Positions 22,540-34,076 of a stretch of DNA of 64,000 nt are shown here, piece after piece (positions within the stretch are counted from its first letter, which is position 1; each line of letters opens with the position of its first letter). The stretch lies in contig SKCR01018446.1 in NCBI GenBank assembly GCA_019454045.1, positions 186,001-250,000 of the forward strand, written 5' to 3'. Both the position numbers and the translations under genes were made by a program. This DNA comes from Zanthoxylum bungeanum. Its lineage: Eukaryota > Streptophyta > Magnoliopsida > Sapindales > Rutaceae. Under the pieces are notes generated by a model, which saw only the letters and a program-made list of their open reading frames with translations, searched no databases and was not told where the DNA came from.

Positions 22540-23470
22540 GATATTACAATGACACTCCGAGAATGGAGCACAGTTCGAGAATGAACAAGCTGAGAATGGC
22601 AATCCGAGAATAGAGCACAGTTCGAGAATGAACAAGCCGAGAATGGCAATCCGAGAATGAAGCACAGTTCCAGAATGAACAAGCCGAGAATGGCAATCCG
22701 AGAATGGAGCAGAGTTTGAGAATGAACAAGCCGAGAATGGCACTCCGAGAATGGAGCACAGTTCGAGAATGAACAAGCCGAGATTGACAATCCAAGAATG
22801 GAACAGAGTTCGAGAATGAACAAGCCGAGAATGGCAATTCGAAAATGGAACAAGGTTCGAGAATGAACAAGCTGAGATTGACAATCCGAGAATGGAGTAG
22901 AGTTCAAGAATGAACAAGCCGAGAATGGAGCAAAGTTCGAGAATGAACAAGCCGAGAATGGCAATCCGAGAATGGAGCTAGGTTCGAGAATGAACAAGCC
23001 GAGAATGGTAATCCGAGAATGGAGCACGGTTCGAGAATGAACAAGCCGAGAATGGTAATCTGAGAATGGAGTAGAGTTCGAGAATGAACAAGCCGAGAAT
23101 GGTAATCCGAGAATGGAGCAGAGTTCGAGAATGAACAAGCCGAGAATGGAGCAAGGTTCGAGAATGAACAAGCCGAGAATGGTAATCCGAGAATGGAGTA
23201 GAGTTCGAGAATGAACAAGCCGAGAATGGTAAATCCGAGAATGGAGCAAAGTTCGAGAATGAACAAAGCCGAGAATGGTAATCCAAGAATAGAGCAAGGT
23301 TCGGGAATGAACAAGTCGGGAATGGCAATCCGAGAATGGAGCACGGTTTGGGAATGGACCACACCACAATAACGGTTCGGGAATGGACCACCTCTCATCA
23401 ACTCGGTTCGAGAATGGACCACCTCTCATAAACTCGGTTCGAGAATGGACCACCTTACAACAAAATCAGC
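22540..23470 (+). repeat. T2 tandem array D (47-bp unit)
   Basis: Around 18 units of GTTCGAGAATGAACAAGCCG followed by AGAATGGCAATCCGAGAATG and GAGCACA; the spacing is 47 bp (22621, 22668, 22715). Some units are shortened. Because 47 is not a multiple of three and the unit lacks minus-strand stops, all three minus frames stay open; the 329-codon frame at 22464-23453 is a by-product. Confidence 0.9.
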
Positions 23471-23583
23471 TCAACTCAACACATGGCAAGTCAAGTGGTA
23501 GCTGGCGAGCCAGGTACGTAAAAATCCATTGCACGTACTTTGATAGGATTGTCATTGTCACACACTGAACAAGTCCCATCAAA

Positions 23584-23594
23584 TTGGGGGCGAC
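23584..23594 (+). other. Polypurine tract of T2
   Basis: TTGGGGGCGAC directly precedes the 3' LTR start TGTAGGCACT. Confidence 0.85.
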
Positions 23595-23769
23595 TGTAGG
23601 CACTACATTTTTGCATATAAGTCCCGATGATGAGTCTCACAGGGAGACACTACCTCTTTAATTATGAAACCCGCGGGAAACGGACGTCGGAAAGGAATAG
23701 TCAAGAATTGACACATTGTTGGATTTAACTCGCTGGATTAGCTCGGGTTCGCTTGTTGGACCTCCGTCT
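23595..23769 (+). repeat. 3' LTR of T2, part 1
   Basis: It begins TGTAGGCACTACATTTTTGC and ends with CGTCT (23765-23769), the left target duplication of C1. It continues at 25870. Confidence 0.9.
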
Positions 23770-24357
23770 TGTTGGTTATTATCTAGGTCCCAAGATCAAA
23801 CAAGCAATGAAAACAATGCGTGAATACATCAACGGAGGTAGCGGAATACTCACATTGATCGGTTGAGTCGATTTGAAGACGAACAAAGCCACAAAACTCA
23901 CTGCCAAGGACGCCCAAATGATGCAGTCCACTGCCTTCAAAAACAGAAAATTGAGCTGCGAAACGGAGCTCCAAGCCTCGTCCGACGGATCCCGGCTCAT
24001 GGGCGAACCTCCCTACCACCTTCGCAAGACTCGTAAGTGTGCTAGCACTTGATTTCTCACCATGAAAAACCACTCTTGCTTCTCTTTTATTCACGCCATT
24101 TTGCTTCAAAAACAGTGAGCATTTTTCAGTTTGGGCGTGAGGAGAAGAGAGAAAATGAGAGAGATGAAAGTTGTGTGTAAATGGTTGGTAAAGCTTTTCC
24201 AAAAAGCCTTTATATATTTTCCAAGAAAAAATAATAAAACCAATTACTTAATTGATTTAAATAAAACCAAAAGCAAATGATTTTCCCTCCAAACACTATT
24301 ACACCAACTTACATCAACTATTCACATGTCACTTTAATAAAGTGATGTGATGCAAGT

Positions 24358-24395
24358 CAATCCATCAATCCATCAATCAATCAATCAATCACTCA
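24358..24395 (+). repeat. (CAAT/CCAT)n microsatellite in C1
   Basis: About nine tetranucleotide units, TCAATCCATCAATCAATCAA and on. The C2 LTR has a short TTGATTGATTGA counterpart near 12110. Confidence 0.8.
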
Positions 24396-24509
24396 AAGTG
24401 ACTTTTGATTTGACGCTTGATGTGACGATTGATTTGACGATTGATGCGACTTGCGATGCCGCACTTGAATTCGAAATACGAATGCGCTCGCAATCACACT
24501 CGGGCTCGG

Positions 24510-24800
24510 GTTCGCTAATTCCAAATTAACAATTTTTCCGTCACGTCGTAATTAAATGATTACGCCTAGCGAATTCACTATTCACGTCGTTAACGAATTA
24601 ATTCTAAATTAATTCGTTCGCCCGAATTAAAATCTAATTTTAATTCCGCGTCGAAATCTAATTTCATTTAATATATCGAATATATTAATTTACCGATTAA
24701 TTCCAAATTAATCGTTATCTCTCTCTAGACGATATTTTATCCTAGATAAAATATCTCCGTAATTAATCCTAGATTAATTTTCTCTCTCTTCTATTATAAT
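24510..24800 (-). repeat. Palindrome block in C1
   Basis: Examples: GATATTTTATC/GATAAAATATC around CTA (24731-24755), CGAATTAATT/AATTAATTCG around CTA (24594-24616), and GAATTAAAAT/ATTTTAATTC around CTA (24624-24646). All arms are perfect. Confidence 0.85.
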
Positions 24801-25869
24801 CCCAGATTATTCAAGAGTGCGAGTTGTGCGTCATCGGTGGATTATCGCGAAGCGACCCATGAGATCCCCGGATAAGTTGGCAGTAAATACGATCGTCGGA
24901 GTATCCGAATCACGTACGTACCAAGTACTACGTTCTACCGATTTACGAGACAAGGTCGACTCCTAGCAAAGCACCAAGTCTACCCAATTCTCCGGACATA
25001 TCCATATAGAATATACAAGGATCTTTATCTAGCGTAGTATACGATTGTATTGTGCATATCGGCCCAGTATCGGATAGTCACGTGCTAGGGCTGGGGCTGG
25101 ATAAGTGTCTACCCCGTCCGAAGCACATATCGGATGTCTGGTAACATAGTCTCTATATCGGATATTCATGACCTGGTCACAATATCTCGATTGGTTGCGC
25201 AACACTCAAGAGCACTAGTACCGTATCCTGCGTGACATCATCTCCACTATGACTCAAGTGATACTTCCGTCTTGACATCACACCCAATACACTACGACTC
25301 TCTGATAAACCCAGAAGTGATGTACGCAGAACCGGTTAAAGCCCTGTACCACCAAGACCAAAGTCTACCGATTATCGCAAGTATTAGCGATGCAAGTCTC
25401 AGGTTAAGACTATACACACCTACCTTGATTTCGGCCTCCCATAGACACATAGTCATAATACCAATGGGATTCCGAGGGGTCTATCCAGAGCGAAGCTGTT
25501 TCCCGTACCATCGGTGAAACAGGACCTCCTATCGCACTTGCATAAGTATCCAATACTTATATATATGAGAACTATGTCGTTGTGCCCTCACAACGCACAC
25601 AAGTGCAATACTAGCCTATTCCGCATTATCGATGTCCAGTCTCGATAATACTCCGGCTAGGGATATTTAATGATTAATCCTTCGGGGACTGATACTGTCT
25701 CATATCATTCTCAATCCAGGAACTAATCATAGGGACCTCTCTTCATTATATATCTATGGTGATCTAATCACAAATGATGAGAGTGCAATTTCCTTGTCAC
25801 ATAGTTAATTTGCTACAACAACACAATGATCTGTGCAAATAGTGACGCTATGGGTCATTTTATCCAACA

Positions 25870-27852
25870 CGTCTCAAAGCACATCTATAGCCCAAACCCC
25901 CGCAAGACACACACCAAGCCCACACTACCAAAACACACACCAAGCCCACTAAATGGACCAAGCCCACACGCTCAATGAACCCTAAGTCCAACGCCCAACA
26001 CCTCCCTAAATAACAAAAATCACATTAAACACATGCATAAATCAAGCCAAATCCACTCCCTAAATTAAAGAAATCCCATGGATCCCTTGCCTAAATAAAC
26101 CAAATCATATCCCTAACTAAAAAAGAATAAATCAAATCAAATCAAATCACTTCCCTAATTAAAAGATACAAATCAAATCACCTCCATAATTAAAAGATTT
26201 TTCCTTATCAAATACTAATTAAAAATATCTCCCATTAATGCACAAATCATTTCCCTATTCAAACAAGGTAAACTCTAACCCTTTGCCTATAAAAAGAACC
26301 ATTCACCACACATCCAAGACCCTAGCTCATTCACACAAAAAAACACCAAGAGAATAGCCTAGCAAACTCATGCCAATAGACTCCCAAGCTTTCTCCACAT
26401 TGTCGTACCTAAACCCTACTCACGCAGCAACCAATTACCAATTCACGTAGCCCATAAATAGCCCTTACAGCCACGTCCAGCAGCCTCATGTTAATTTCCC
26501 CTTCACCCACACACACGTTGATTCACCGATGCACCCCTTGACCACGCACTGCCACAACCCACTCGCCACTTCATCCATTAGCCCCCACTCACATAATCAA
26601 CACGTCCGCATCTCACTTTCACAATCCCCTGAAACTGCCGCACAAATCATCAAATTTTCTGCCCAAACACAGCCGCAAACCCTACCTCACTGTATGCCTA
26701 AATCGCTCACTGTCCAGCCCCCTTAAACTACTGCACATTGCCCAGTTTCACTGCCCACTTTGCCACAAATTTAACCCTTGAAAACTCCCACTGAACAGTC
26801 CAAAAACTGCCCAAAATAGTGACAAAAACCGCTCTCATAAACCCTTCCAAAACCGCAGCCCAAACCAGTCCAAATAACCCAAAAAATAGTCCCCTGTTTA
26901 CCAAAAAATAGTGACCAGAAAATACAACACAAACAACAGCGAAACGGAGTGAAAATAGCAGCCCAAATAGCGAAACAGCGAGGAAAAATGTTAGATTAAT
27001 GAACCAGGAAAGTTTCGGAATATCAACCCTTCCGACGGCCGTGTAACGCGCTTTTGAGAGACGAAAAAGAGGTTAGCCCTGAGGGCACCTTCTTTCTTTA
27101 TTATTCTTCGTTTTTTTTTATTTATTTTAATATATTATAGCATGAGAGTCGTTTGTTGATGCATGATGTGAATTCTGGGTGAACGGAATGTGTGTTCTCT
27201 TTTGTGGTATATCGGATGGAAACCGGGATGTAAATTCCGTAGCCGAATCCGAATGGATGGTAATGCGGTTTGCACTCGGGATACAATGCCACGTACTACT
27301 TAAGAGACACACATATTTCGTTTCATCCAAAAATGTATGCGAGCATGATTTAGTCTAGTATGTTATTTATTTTTTAGCATGATTTAGTTGTTTATTTTTA
27401 AGCATGAGTAGTTATTTGTTTTGCATTTGGGATTTGTATTAGGTTTATGTTGTTGTTTGCTTTTCGCATTATATAATTGAAATATGTTCATGAGATTGTC
27501 GTGTGTTGTCGTGTGTTATGAGGACTTACTTTCCAAGCATCCAAACTTAGATATAGGATTTATCTTTATGAACATGAACTAGATATAGGTTGTTCTTGAG
27601 CATGTTGTGTAGATTCGGTTAAGATATTGCACAAATCACATCATTACAAAAGGCATAAGTAAGGGACCATTCTGAACCCAACAGGTTTGAGGTCTTCCCT
27701 TGCGAGGGGTGAGTGCGGCCTTAAATCTTTATCCCAGTTCACACCACATGGCGACTCCATGTTATTTCTCCGGTTTAGTTCCCCGCGAGCTATTCCATAC
27801 TCCCAACTAGGCCGCGAGCCTGGAACAGCTTCGCCGATTTCTGTGTCCTACA
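25870..27852 (+). repeat. 3' LTR of T2, part 2
   Basis: It resumes after C1 and ends TGTGTCCTACA. The first five bases are the C1 duplication. A TATA-like TATAAAAAG is at 26288-26296. From about 26718 it matches the T2 5' LTR. Confidence 0.9.
26288..26296 (+). promoter_or_regulatory. Putative TATA box in T2 3' LTR
   Basis: TATAAAAAG in a setting like that of T5 (31163). The 5' LTR copy of T2 lost this region, so the element's normal promoter is gone. Confidence 0.5.
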
Positions 27853-28536
27853 ACCACCTTGTGTTTGGGCCCCCTATCATTTGAAGTTGTTTAGCCACCT
27901 TATCACAAAAGTGTAAACCTGTTGGGCCTTTTCAACTGGGACAAGTTTGCACCTGGCGATAATCTGAATGAACATTTTAAAATGATAACAGGCCAACTTG
28001 TATGAAAACTTTGATTAACTTAGAAGGTCCAAACATGATCTGAATATGCCAAATGCATGAGTCTGATATCCGCATTGGCTTTCATCCAGGAAGGGTACGC
28101 CTTGTTATGGCATATTTGTATACTTTTGGATATCTCCAAGTCCATCCCCACAACCGTGATTACTGAAGGCCCAATTCGTCATTTCTAGACAATGGCACAA
28201 TCCCAATAAAGGCTTAGTCAATATTATAAATGGGCGGTCTTTGTATTTTACCGATGAAAATGGACTGAAGTATCCAAGGTTCACCCCGTAGCATAGGAGA
28301 GATCGATTTTGTGTACCCATATTGGCGCACAAAATAAACCATTCCTAGTGAAGAAATGGACTTACCACGAGTGTGAGAGGAATAAGGTCAGAAGGTTATA
28401 TATTGTTTTGATAACCACATGCATCTCATGCATCACATGCATACACGTATCATGCTAACTCCTTGTTTTAACAGCCATCATAGATATCCGTTGGGTTAGA
28501 GAAGAATGACGACTTGTCAAACAGAGTATAGCAAGC
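27853..28536 (+). other. T3 leader, second part, with one hairpin
   Basis: The first five bases are the right duplication of T2 (ACCAC). The hairpin at 27900-27962 has outer stem TTATC/GATAA and loop TGGGCCTTTTCAACTGGG. The conserved pre-gag stretch (ATCATAGATATCCGTTGGGT) ends about 40 bases before the gag ATG. Confidence 0.8.
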
Positions 28537-28823
28537 ATGAATGCGTCGGGCAATGAAGATTCCCGCATGGATCAATTGGAGTCCAACATCACCAACATTA
28601 CCGATTAACTACAAGCTTTGACCAATGCTATGGCCAGTCTAGTAGTACCATGCACAGTGGGAATAGAAAATAATGAGAATGCCAGACATGAGGTGCCCCC
28701 GAATAGGGTGAGCAAAGAAATCTCTATTTTTGATGATGACATGGGTGAGTATGTCGCGGGAAGGGTAACCGGGTCTCAGGCAAAACTACAGAAACTCAGA
28801 GAACAAGTAGAGTCAGTTACCCG
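28537..28823 (+). pseudogene. T3 gag, N-terminal part
   Basis: The ATG is at 28537-28539, at the same place after the conserved leader stretch as in T4 and T5. The coiled-coil-like N-terminus (MDQLESNITNIT) is interrupted by an in-frame TAA at 28606-28608; after it the same frame continues with the acidic linker to the C3 insertion. The last five bases, ACCCG, are the C3 target duplication. Gag would form the particle; this copy cannot be made whole. Confidence 0.8.
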
Positions 28824-30715
28824 TGTTGGACAATTATGACCCATAACATCACTATTTGAACAAAACATGGTGTTGTTGTACAAATTAACTATGTGACAAA
28901 GGAAATTGCTCTTTTATCATTTGTAATTGGATTACCGGATATATAAATGATAAAAGTCCTTATGATTAGTTCCGGATTGAGATGATAAGAGACGGTATCA
29001 ATCTACCAAGGTTTAATCATTAAATATCCCTAGTCGTAGTATTATCGAGACTGGACATCGATAATGCGGAATAGACTAGTATTGCACTTGTGCCCGTTGT
29101 GGGAGCATAACATCATAGTTCTCATATATTTAAGTATTGGATGCTTATGCAAGTGTGATAGGAGGTTGTGTTTACCGATGGTACGGAAACAGCTTCGCTC
29201 TGGATAGATCCCACGGAATCTCATTGGTAGTATGACAATGTGTCTATGGGAGTCCGAATCAGAGTAGGTGTATTTGGTCTTAACCTGAGACTTGCATTGC
29301 TAATACTTGTGACAATCAATATACTTTGGTTTTGGTCATCCGAGACTTTAACAGGTTCTGTGTACGCCTCTTCTGGGTATATTGTGAATCGTAGTGTATT
29401 AGGTGTGATGTCAAGATGGAAGTATCACTTCAGTCATATGAAGATGATGATCACGTAGGATACGAAACTAGTACTCTTATGTACTGCAGTTATCAGGATA
29501 ATATGACTAGGTCATGTTTATCCGATTATAGAGAATAGTTACCAGAGATCCAATATATGCTTCGTACAGGGCAGACACAATTCCAGCCTCAGGCCTAATA
29601 TGTGACATCTGATACTGGATCGCTATACGCAATACTACGTATATTACGCCTGACAAAGATGACAGATTCCTTAAAAGAATATTTCTGGAGAATTGGGTAG
29701 GCACGGTGCTTTGCTAGAAGCCAACCATGTCTCGTAAATCGGTAAAAACGTGGTACCGGGTACGCACGTGTTCAGATAGTCCGACGACCGAATTTACTGC
29801 CAACATAGCCAGGGATCTCATGGGTCGATTCCTGAAGATTCACCGATGATGTATGACTCGGACATAATTAATCTGGGATTAATTATAAGAGAGAGAAAAT
29901 TAATCTAGGATTAATTACAGAGAATTTTATCTGGGATAAAATTCAATTAATAGAGAGAGAACGATTAATTTGGAATTAATCGATAAAATAATATATTCGA
30001 TATATTAAATGAAATTAGATTTCATAACAGAATTAAAATTGGATTTTAATTCGGGCGAACGAATTAGTTTAGAATTAATTCACGAGCGACGTGAATAGTA
30101 ATTTTGCTAGGCATAATTATTTAATTAAATTTGATTTAATTACGTCGCAACAGAAAATTCGTTAATTCGAAATTAACGAACTCGAGCCCACTCGGATTTT
30201 GAATCTAGTGTGGCCCACACAAGTCACATCACCTAGTCACTTTAATCAACCTTTAGTTGATGAGATTTGGTGGGTGGTTGATTGTGTGTAAAACACACAA
30301 GTGTGAAAGATTTGAATGACTTTTACCAACTTTGGAAGATTTGGTATTAGTCTTTTGATTTTTTTGAAAATCAAATACAAGTCAACTCAATTTTTTTCAC
30401 CTTCTTCCTCTCTTCTCTATTCATGCCATTCTCCCTCTCTTGGACTAAGGCTTGGCCGAAACTCACCAAGGGACATCGGAAGATTTGTTGCAAATTTTTC
30501 AAGAGCTAGCACTCAAAGGAGTCATTCAAAGGTGTTAGGGAAACCTATCCTTGAGCTTGGAATAAAAGATCAAAACTTGGAGCATTGATTCAACATTCAA
30601 AGAGGAGCTTGGAGCACAACACAAGGGGAAAAAGTTTTGAACTCTCCGCCAACATCCAAGCCGATCAAATTGAGTATTTCTGCTACTTTACTTTGTTATT
30701 CACACATTTCATATG
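28824..30715 (+). repeat. 5' LTR of C3, part 1
   Basis: It begins TGTTGGACAATTATGACCC and ends ATATG, the left duplication of T5. The palindrome block is at about 29868-30180, for example GAATTTTATC/GATAAAATTC around TGG. The remaining 36 bp of the LTR are at 42341-42376. Confidence 0.9.
29868..30180 (+). repeat. Palindrome block in C3 5' LTR
   Basis: About ten interrupted palindromes with 3-nt spacers, in the same order as in the 3' LTR (60874-61189). One here, TAATATAT/ATATATTA around TCG, is longer than its 3' LTR copy. Confidence 0.85.
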
Positions 30716-31162
30716 TGTAGGCACTGCATTTTTGAATATATGTCCCTATGATGAGTCTCATTTGGAGACACTACCTTTTAAGTCGAGGAAGTCGCGGGAA
30801 ACGGACGTCGGAAGGGAATCAGTATTTTTGTTAGATTATATTCGCTTGTTTAGCTTCGGGTTCGCTTGTTAGACCTCCGTTTTAAAAACACACTAAGCCC
30901 ATGTCACCCAAGCCCAATCGAAAAAATAATAAAAACATGTCACAAATTCAATCAAATTAAATTAAAACAAATTAAATTAAATCCCTAATTAAAATAAATC
31001 ATTTCCAAAATTAAATAAATCACTCCCCAAATTTAATATATTACCCACCAAAATTATAAATATTCTTTCCTTTAATAAACTAATTAATCACCTCCCTTAT
31101 TAATTTGATTTATTTCCTTATTCAAACAAATCCATGCAAACCCTAATTCCCTACCCTCTCAC

Positions 31163-31170
31163 TATAAAAA
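31163..31170 (+). promoter_or_regulatory. Putative TATA box of T5 5' LTR
   Basis: TATAAAAA, about 450 bp into the LTR, followed by CT- and CA-rich sequence. The same word is at 39143-39150 in the 3' LTR. Confidence 0.55.
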
Positions 31171-32574
31171 TAGCACAAAACCAACCCTATTGCTATCCTC
31201 TCTCACGGCAAAAAGCCAACAAACAAATAGAAAAATAAATAAACCCTAAAGCCCTTCCTCTCACTTTCTCTTAGCCTCTCCAACTCGACCTAACCACAAA
31301 GCAACACACATTCACAACTACTCCACTCTTCACAAACGTGAGCCACGTAAATGATAAACTGGCCATGCTACAAAGCCTCACGCCAACAGCCACGAAACCC
31401 TAACTTCATCAGCCCCTCAATGCATGAATCACCCTGCAACTCTCTCTCACGGCCACACATTGACATAGACAAGACACTCGGCAATAAGCCTATCAAACAC
31501 ACACCTCAACACCTTCAGCGCACAGCTTAACTCCTCACGGCACTCACCTTATATAACCACACAAAAATTACCCATAAGCCAAAAAAAGCCCTCATCCATG
31601 CACACGTTAATTGCCCCTTAGGATCCTTTACTCCACACGTTGACACCTTACAGAGCCCACTACAAAAACCACCTACGTCCCTTAAACAAAACCCCACGCA
31701 CCAATAACCACATCCACATACCCCTCTCACGTCCCCAAGCCTTCAAACGATCAGCCCCCATGTACTCAGCCCTTGCTTCAACACGTTAATAGCCATTCAG
31801 GCCACGTAACAAACAAACCGACACAAACAAAGAACAATAAAGACCCCACTAGACCGAAGCAACACAAAGCCCCACAAACCAAAACTGACCTAAACCGGTC
31901 CCTAAATCACACCCAAAATACACCCCTAAAACAGCCCCTCCATTCACCAAAACATTCCCCTTAAAACAGACCCAAAAACTACCCTAAAACAGTAAGAAAG
32001 CAGCAGCCAAAAACGCAGTAAACAACAGCCAAAAATGCAATACACAGTGACAAAAATACAGCAGCAAAATAGAGTCAAAACACTAGCTTTAGCAGCGAAA
32101 CAGCGAGGAAAGATGCAAACCAGTGAACCAGAAAAGTTGCGGAGCTTTAACCCTTCCGATCACCGTGAAACGCGAATCCGAGAGTCGACGAAAAAGTTTA
32201 GACCTGAAGGCACTTTTCACAACCATTTTTATTCATATTTTCATTTTTTATTGAAATTATTTGCATGATTATTGTGGAGTGATGCATGTTATGGCCCTTG
32301 AATAGATAGAAAATGCATGTATTGTGAAATGGTGTATGTTGTGGCCCTTGAATAAAATGGAAAATGTGTCGCCTCTTGTGGTATATAGGATGGAAACCCA
32401 GACATAAATTTCATAGCCGATTCCGAATGGACGGTAGTATGATCTGTACTCGGGATACAACTCCACGTACCACTTGAGTAAACGGCGCATATTTTATTTT
32501 ATGTTGATTTGATTCGTTTATTATTCGCTATTTGATTTCTGCACTTTATTTGTTTGCGTAATGATGTGATAAAG

Positions 32575-33180
32575 TGCATGGGCTTAGTAAGTTGGATCAA
32601 AGGTTCTCTATGTTGAGGGATTAAAAACCTTTGCCACGATGTTTTGCCGCGCCGGATGATGTATATTCGATTGGATGTAAGATGTGTTCAATCGGGTATA
32701 CGAAGTCCGATAATGCTATCCTTATTTTTATATGCATTATGATATTGTGCGCATGGCTTAGCAAGTTGGATCAAAGGTTCTCTATGTTGAGGGATTAAAA
32801 ACCTTTGCCACGATGCTTCGCCGCGCCGGATGATGTATATTCGATTGGATGTAAGATGTGTTCAATCGGGTATACGAAGTCCGATATTGTTGTCTTTATT
32901 TTTATGTGCATTATGTTATTAGCGCATGGGCTTAGTAAGTTGGATTAAAGGTCCTCAATTTCGAGGGGTTAAAATCCTTTACCACGATACTTCACCGCGC
33001 CGGATGATGTATATTCGGTTGGATGTAAGATGTGTTCAATCGGGTATACAAAGTCCGATATTGCTATCTTTATTTTTATATGCATTATGTCATTAGCGCA
33101 TTGGCTTAGTATGTTGGATTAAAGGTCCTCTATGTCGAGGGGTTAAAATCCTTTACTACGATGCTTTGCCGCGCCTTTTA
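32575..33180 (+). repeat. LTR tandem array, 5' copy (about 3.5 units of ~175 bp)
   Basis: Units start near 32578, 32753, 32930 and 33100 with GGCTTAGTAAGTTGGAT and contain GCCGCGCCGGATGATGTATA and GTGTTCAATCGGGTATAC. The last unit is partial. The location is in the long R-U5 part, so copies would be transcribed. Confidence 0.9.
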
Positions 33181-33948
33181 GCCTGTTATCATTTATTAGG
33201 TGTCATCTATTTATCCGTTCACGTATGTGTCATGTTGTTTACTACATTTTGGAGGTCACTGTTGTAACCCTGTTCGAACGCATTTCAGAACGTCGTATGA
33301 ATGCATGTTTTCTGTTTCAGTTTGTTCGAACACGTTTACGAATGCTACTCGAACGCGAACCTTCTATTTACCGTTTGAATGCGGATACGAACGCCGCACG
33401 AATGCCCACAGTAAACAGGCCCTCTTCCATCACATCTCATGCATGGTTAATCATTTTTTCTTTTACCTTTTTGATTGTTCATGTTCTCGCTGTTAGTCAT
33501 TTATTGTGTTCACAAAATCACATGTTCGTTTCCATGATGCATGTTTACACGGTAGTTATCTACTTATGCTTCTGCATTCACATATTCAACATGTTCATAA
33601 AGTTGTATGCTTGCCGTATTTCAATTTATCTTTATGCATGCAAATTCAGACGTAGATCATATGAAAATATGTTATATGCAAATTCGGACATAGATTATAT
33701 GCAAATAGGTTGCATGCAAATATGAAAATGTGTTACATGGGAACTCAGATGAACTTTTGATGTATGCATGTGAACTTAGGAGTAAATAACCCCTTAGGAA
33801 TATATGTTACCAGACTCGATTAAATTATTGCACAAATCATTTTATTGCAAGTGGCATAAGTAAGGGACCATTCTGAACCCAACGGTTTGAGTTATTCCAT
33901 TGCGAGGGGTGAGTGCGGCCTTAAATCATTTTCCTGGTTCACACCGGG

Positions 33949-33959
33949 TGGCGACTCCA
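33949..33959 (+). other. Primer-site-like 11-mer inside T5 U5
   Basis: TGGCGACTCCA is identical to the first 11 bases of the real primer site 109 bp downstream. The same word is at the matching place in the T1, T2 and T6 LTRs. Confidence 0.7.
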
Positions 33960-34057
33960 TTATTCTCCAGTTTAGTCACACGCGGGCTACTCCGTACTCC
34001 CAACCGGGCCGCGAGCCCAGAACAGCATGCGTCGCTCAGTTTCTGTGTCCCACAGTC

Positions 34058-34076
34058 TGGCGACTCCACTGGGGAT
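34058..34076 (+). other. Primer-binding site of T5 (tRNA-Arg)
   Basis: TGGCGACTCCACTGGGGAT starts three bases after the LTR end and is complementary to the CCA-ending 3' end of a plant tRNA-Arg. Confidence 0.88.

Larger units (their letters stand above)
23770..25869 (-). mobile_element. C1: solo copia LTR
   Basis: A 2100-bp LTR on the minus strand (sense start TGTTGGATAAAATGACCC at 25869), flanked by perfect 5-bp repeats CGTCT (23765-23769 and 25870-25874). No internal region is present, so it is the product of recombination between the two LTRs of a former element. It is close to the C2 LTR. A palindrome block lies at about 24510-24800 and a TATA-like box on the minus strand at 24209-24218. 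Minus frames such as 23783-24202 match nothing. Confidence 0.93.
17244..27852 (+). mobile_element. T2: non-autonomous Tat/Ogre-like element with tandem arrays
   Basis: The element is flanked by ACCAC at 17239-17243 and 27853-27857. Order: rearranged 5' LTR, primer site (18414), leader, polypurine region, non-coding middle, about 2.8 kb of tandem arrays, polypurine tract (23584-23594) and 3' LTR split by solo LTR C1. At the gag start position (about 19360) only a short frame MDIGKMKSRNRKLLRQG remains. No pol domain can be read, so any movement would have needed proteins from another element. Confidence 0.9.
30716..34054 (+). repeat. 5' LTR of T5
   Basis: 3339 bp, from TGTAGGCACTGC to TGTGTCCCACA. 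A tandem array of about 175-bp units lies at 32575-33180. The 3' LTR is 300 bp longer, mostly because its array has more units. Confidence 0.93.

Noticed and set aside
22464..23453. 329-codon minus-strand frame and four overlapping frames in other phases
   Set aside because: They come from a 47-bp repeat lacking stops on that strand; all three phases are open equally and no family is recognisable.
20700..23470. Possible CRISPR-like array
   Set aside because: Units are contiguous or graded tandem repeats without unique spacers, within a plant retrotransposon.
23783..24202. 139-codon minus frame in C1
   Set aside because: Lies in an LTR near its promoter; related LTRs do not keep it open.
33225..33725. 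166-codon plus frame in T5 LTR
   Set aside because: The 3' LTR copy of this region has it broken into smaller frames and no domain is visible.
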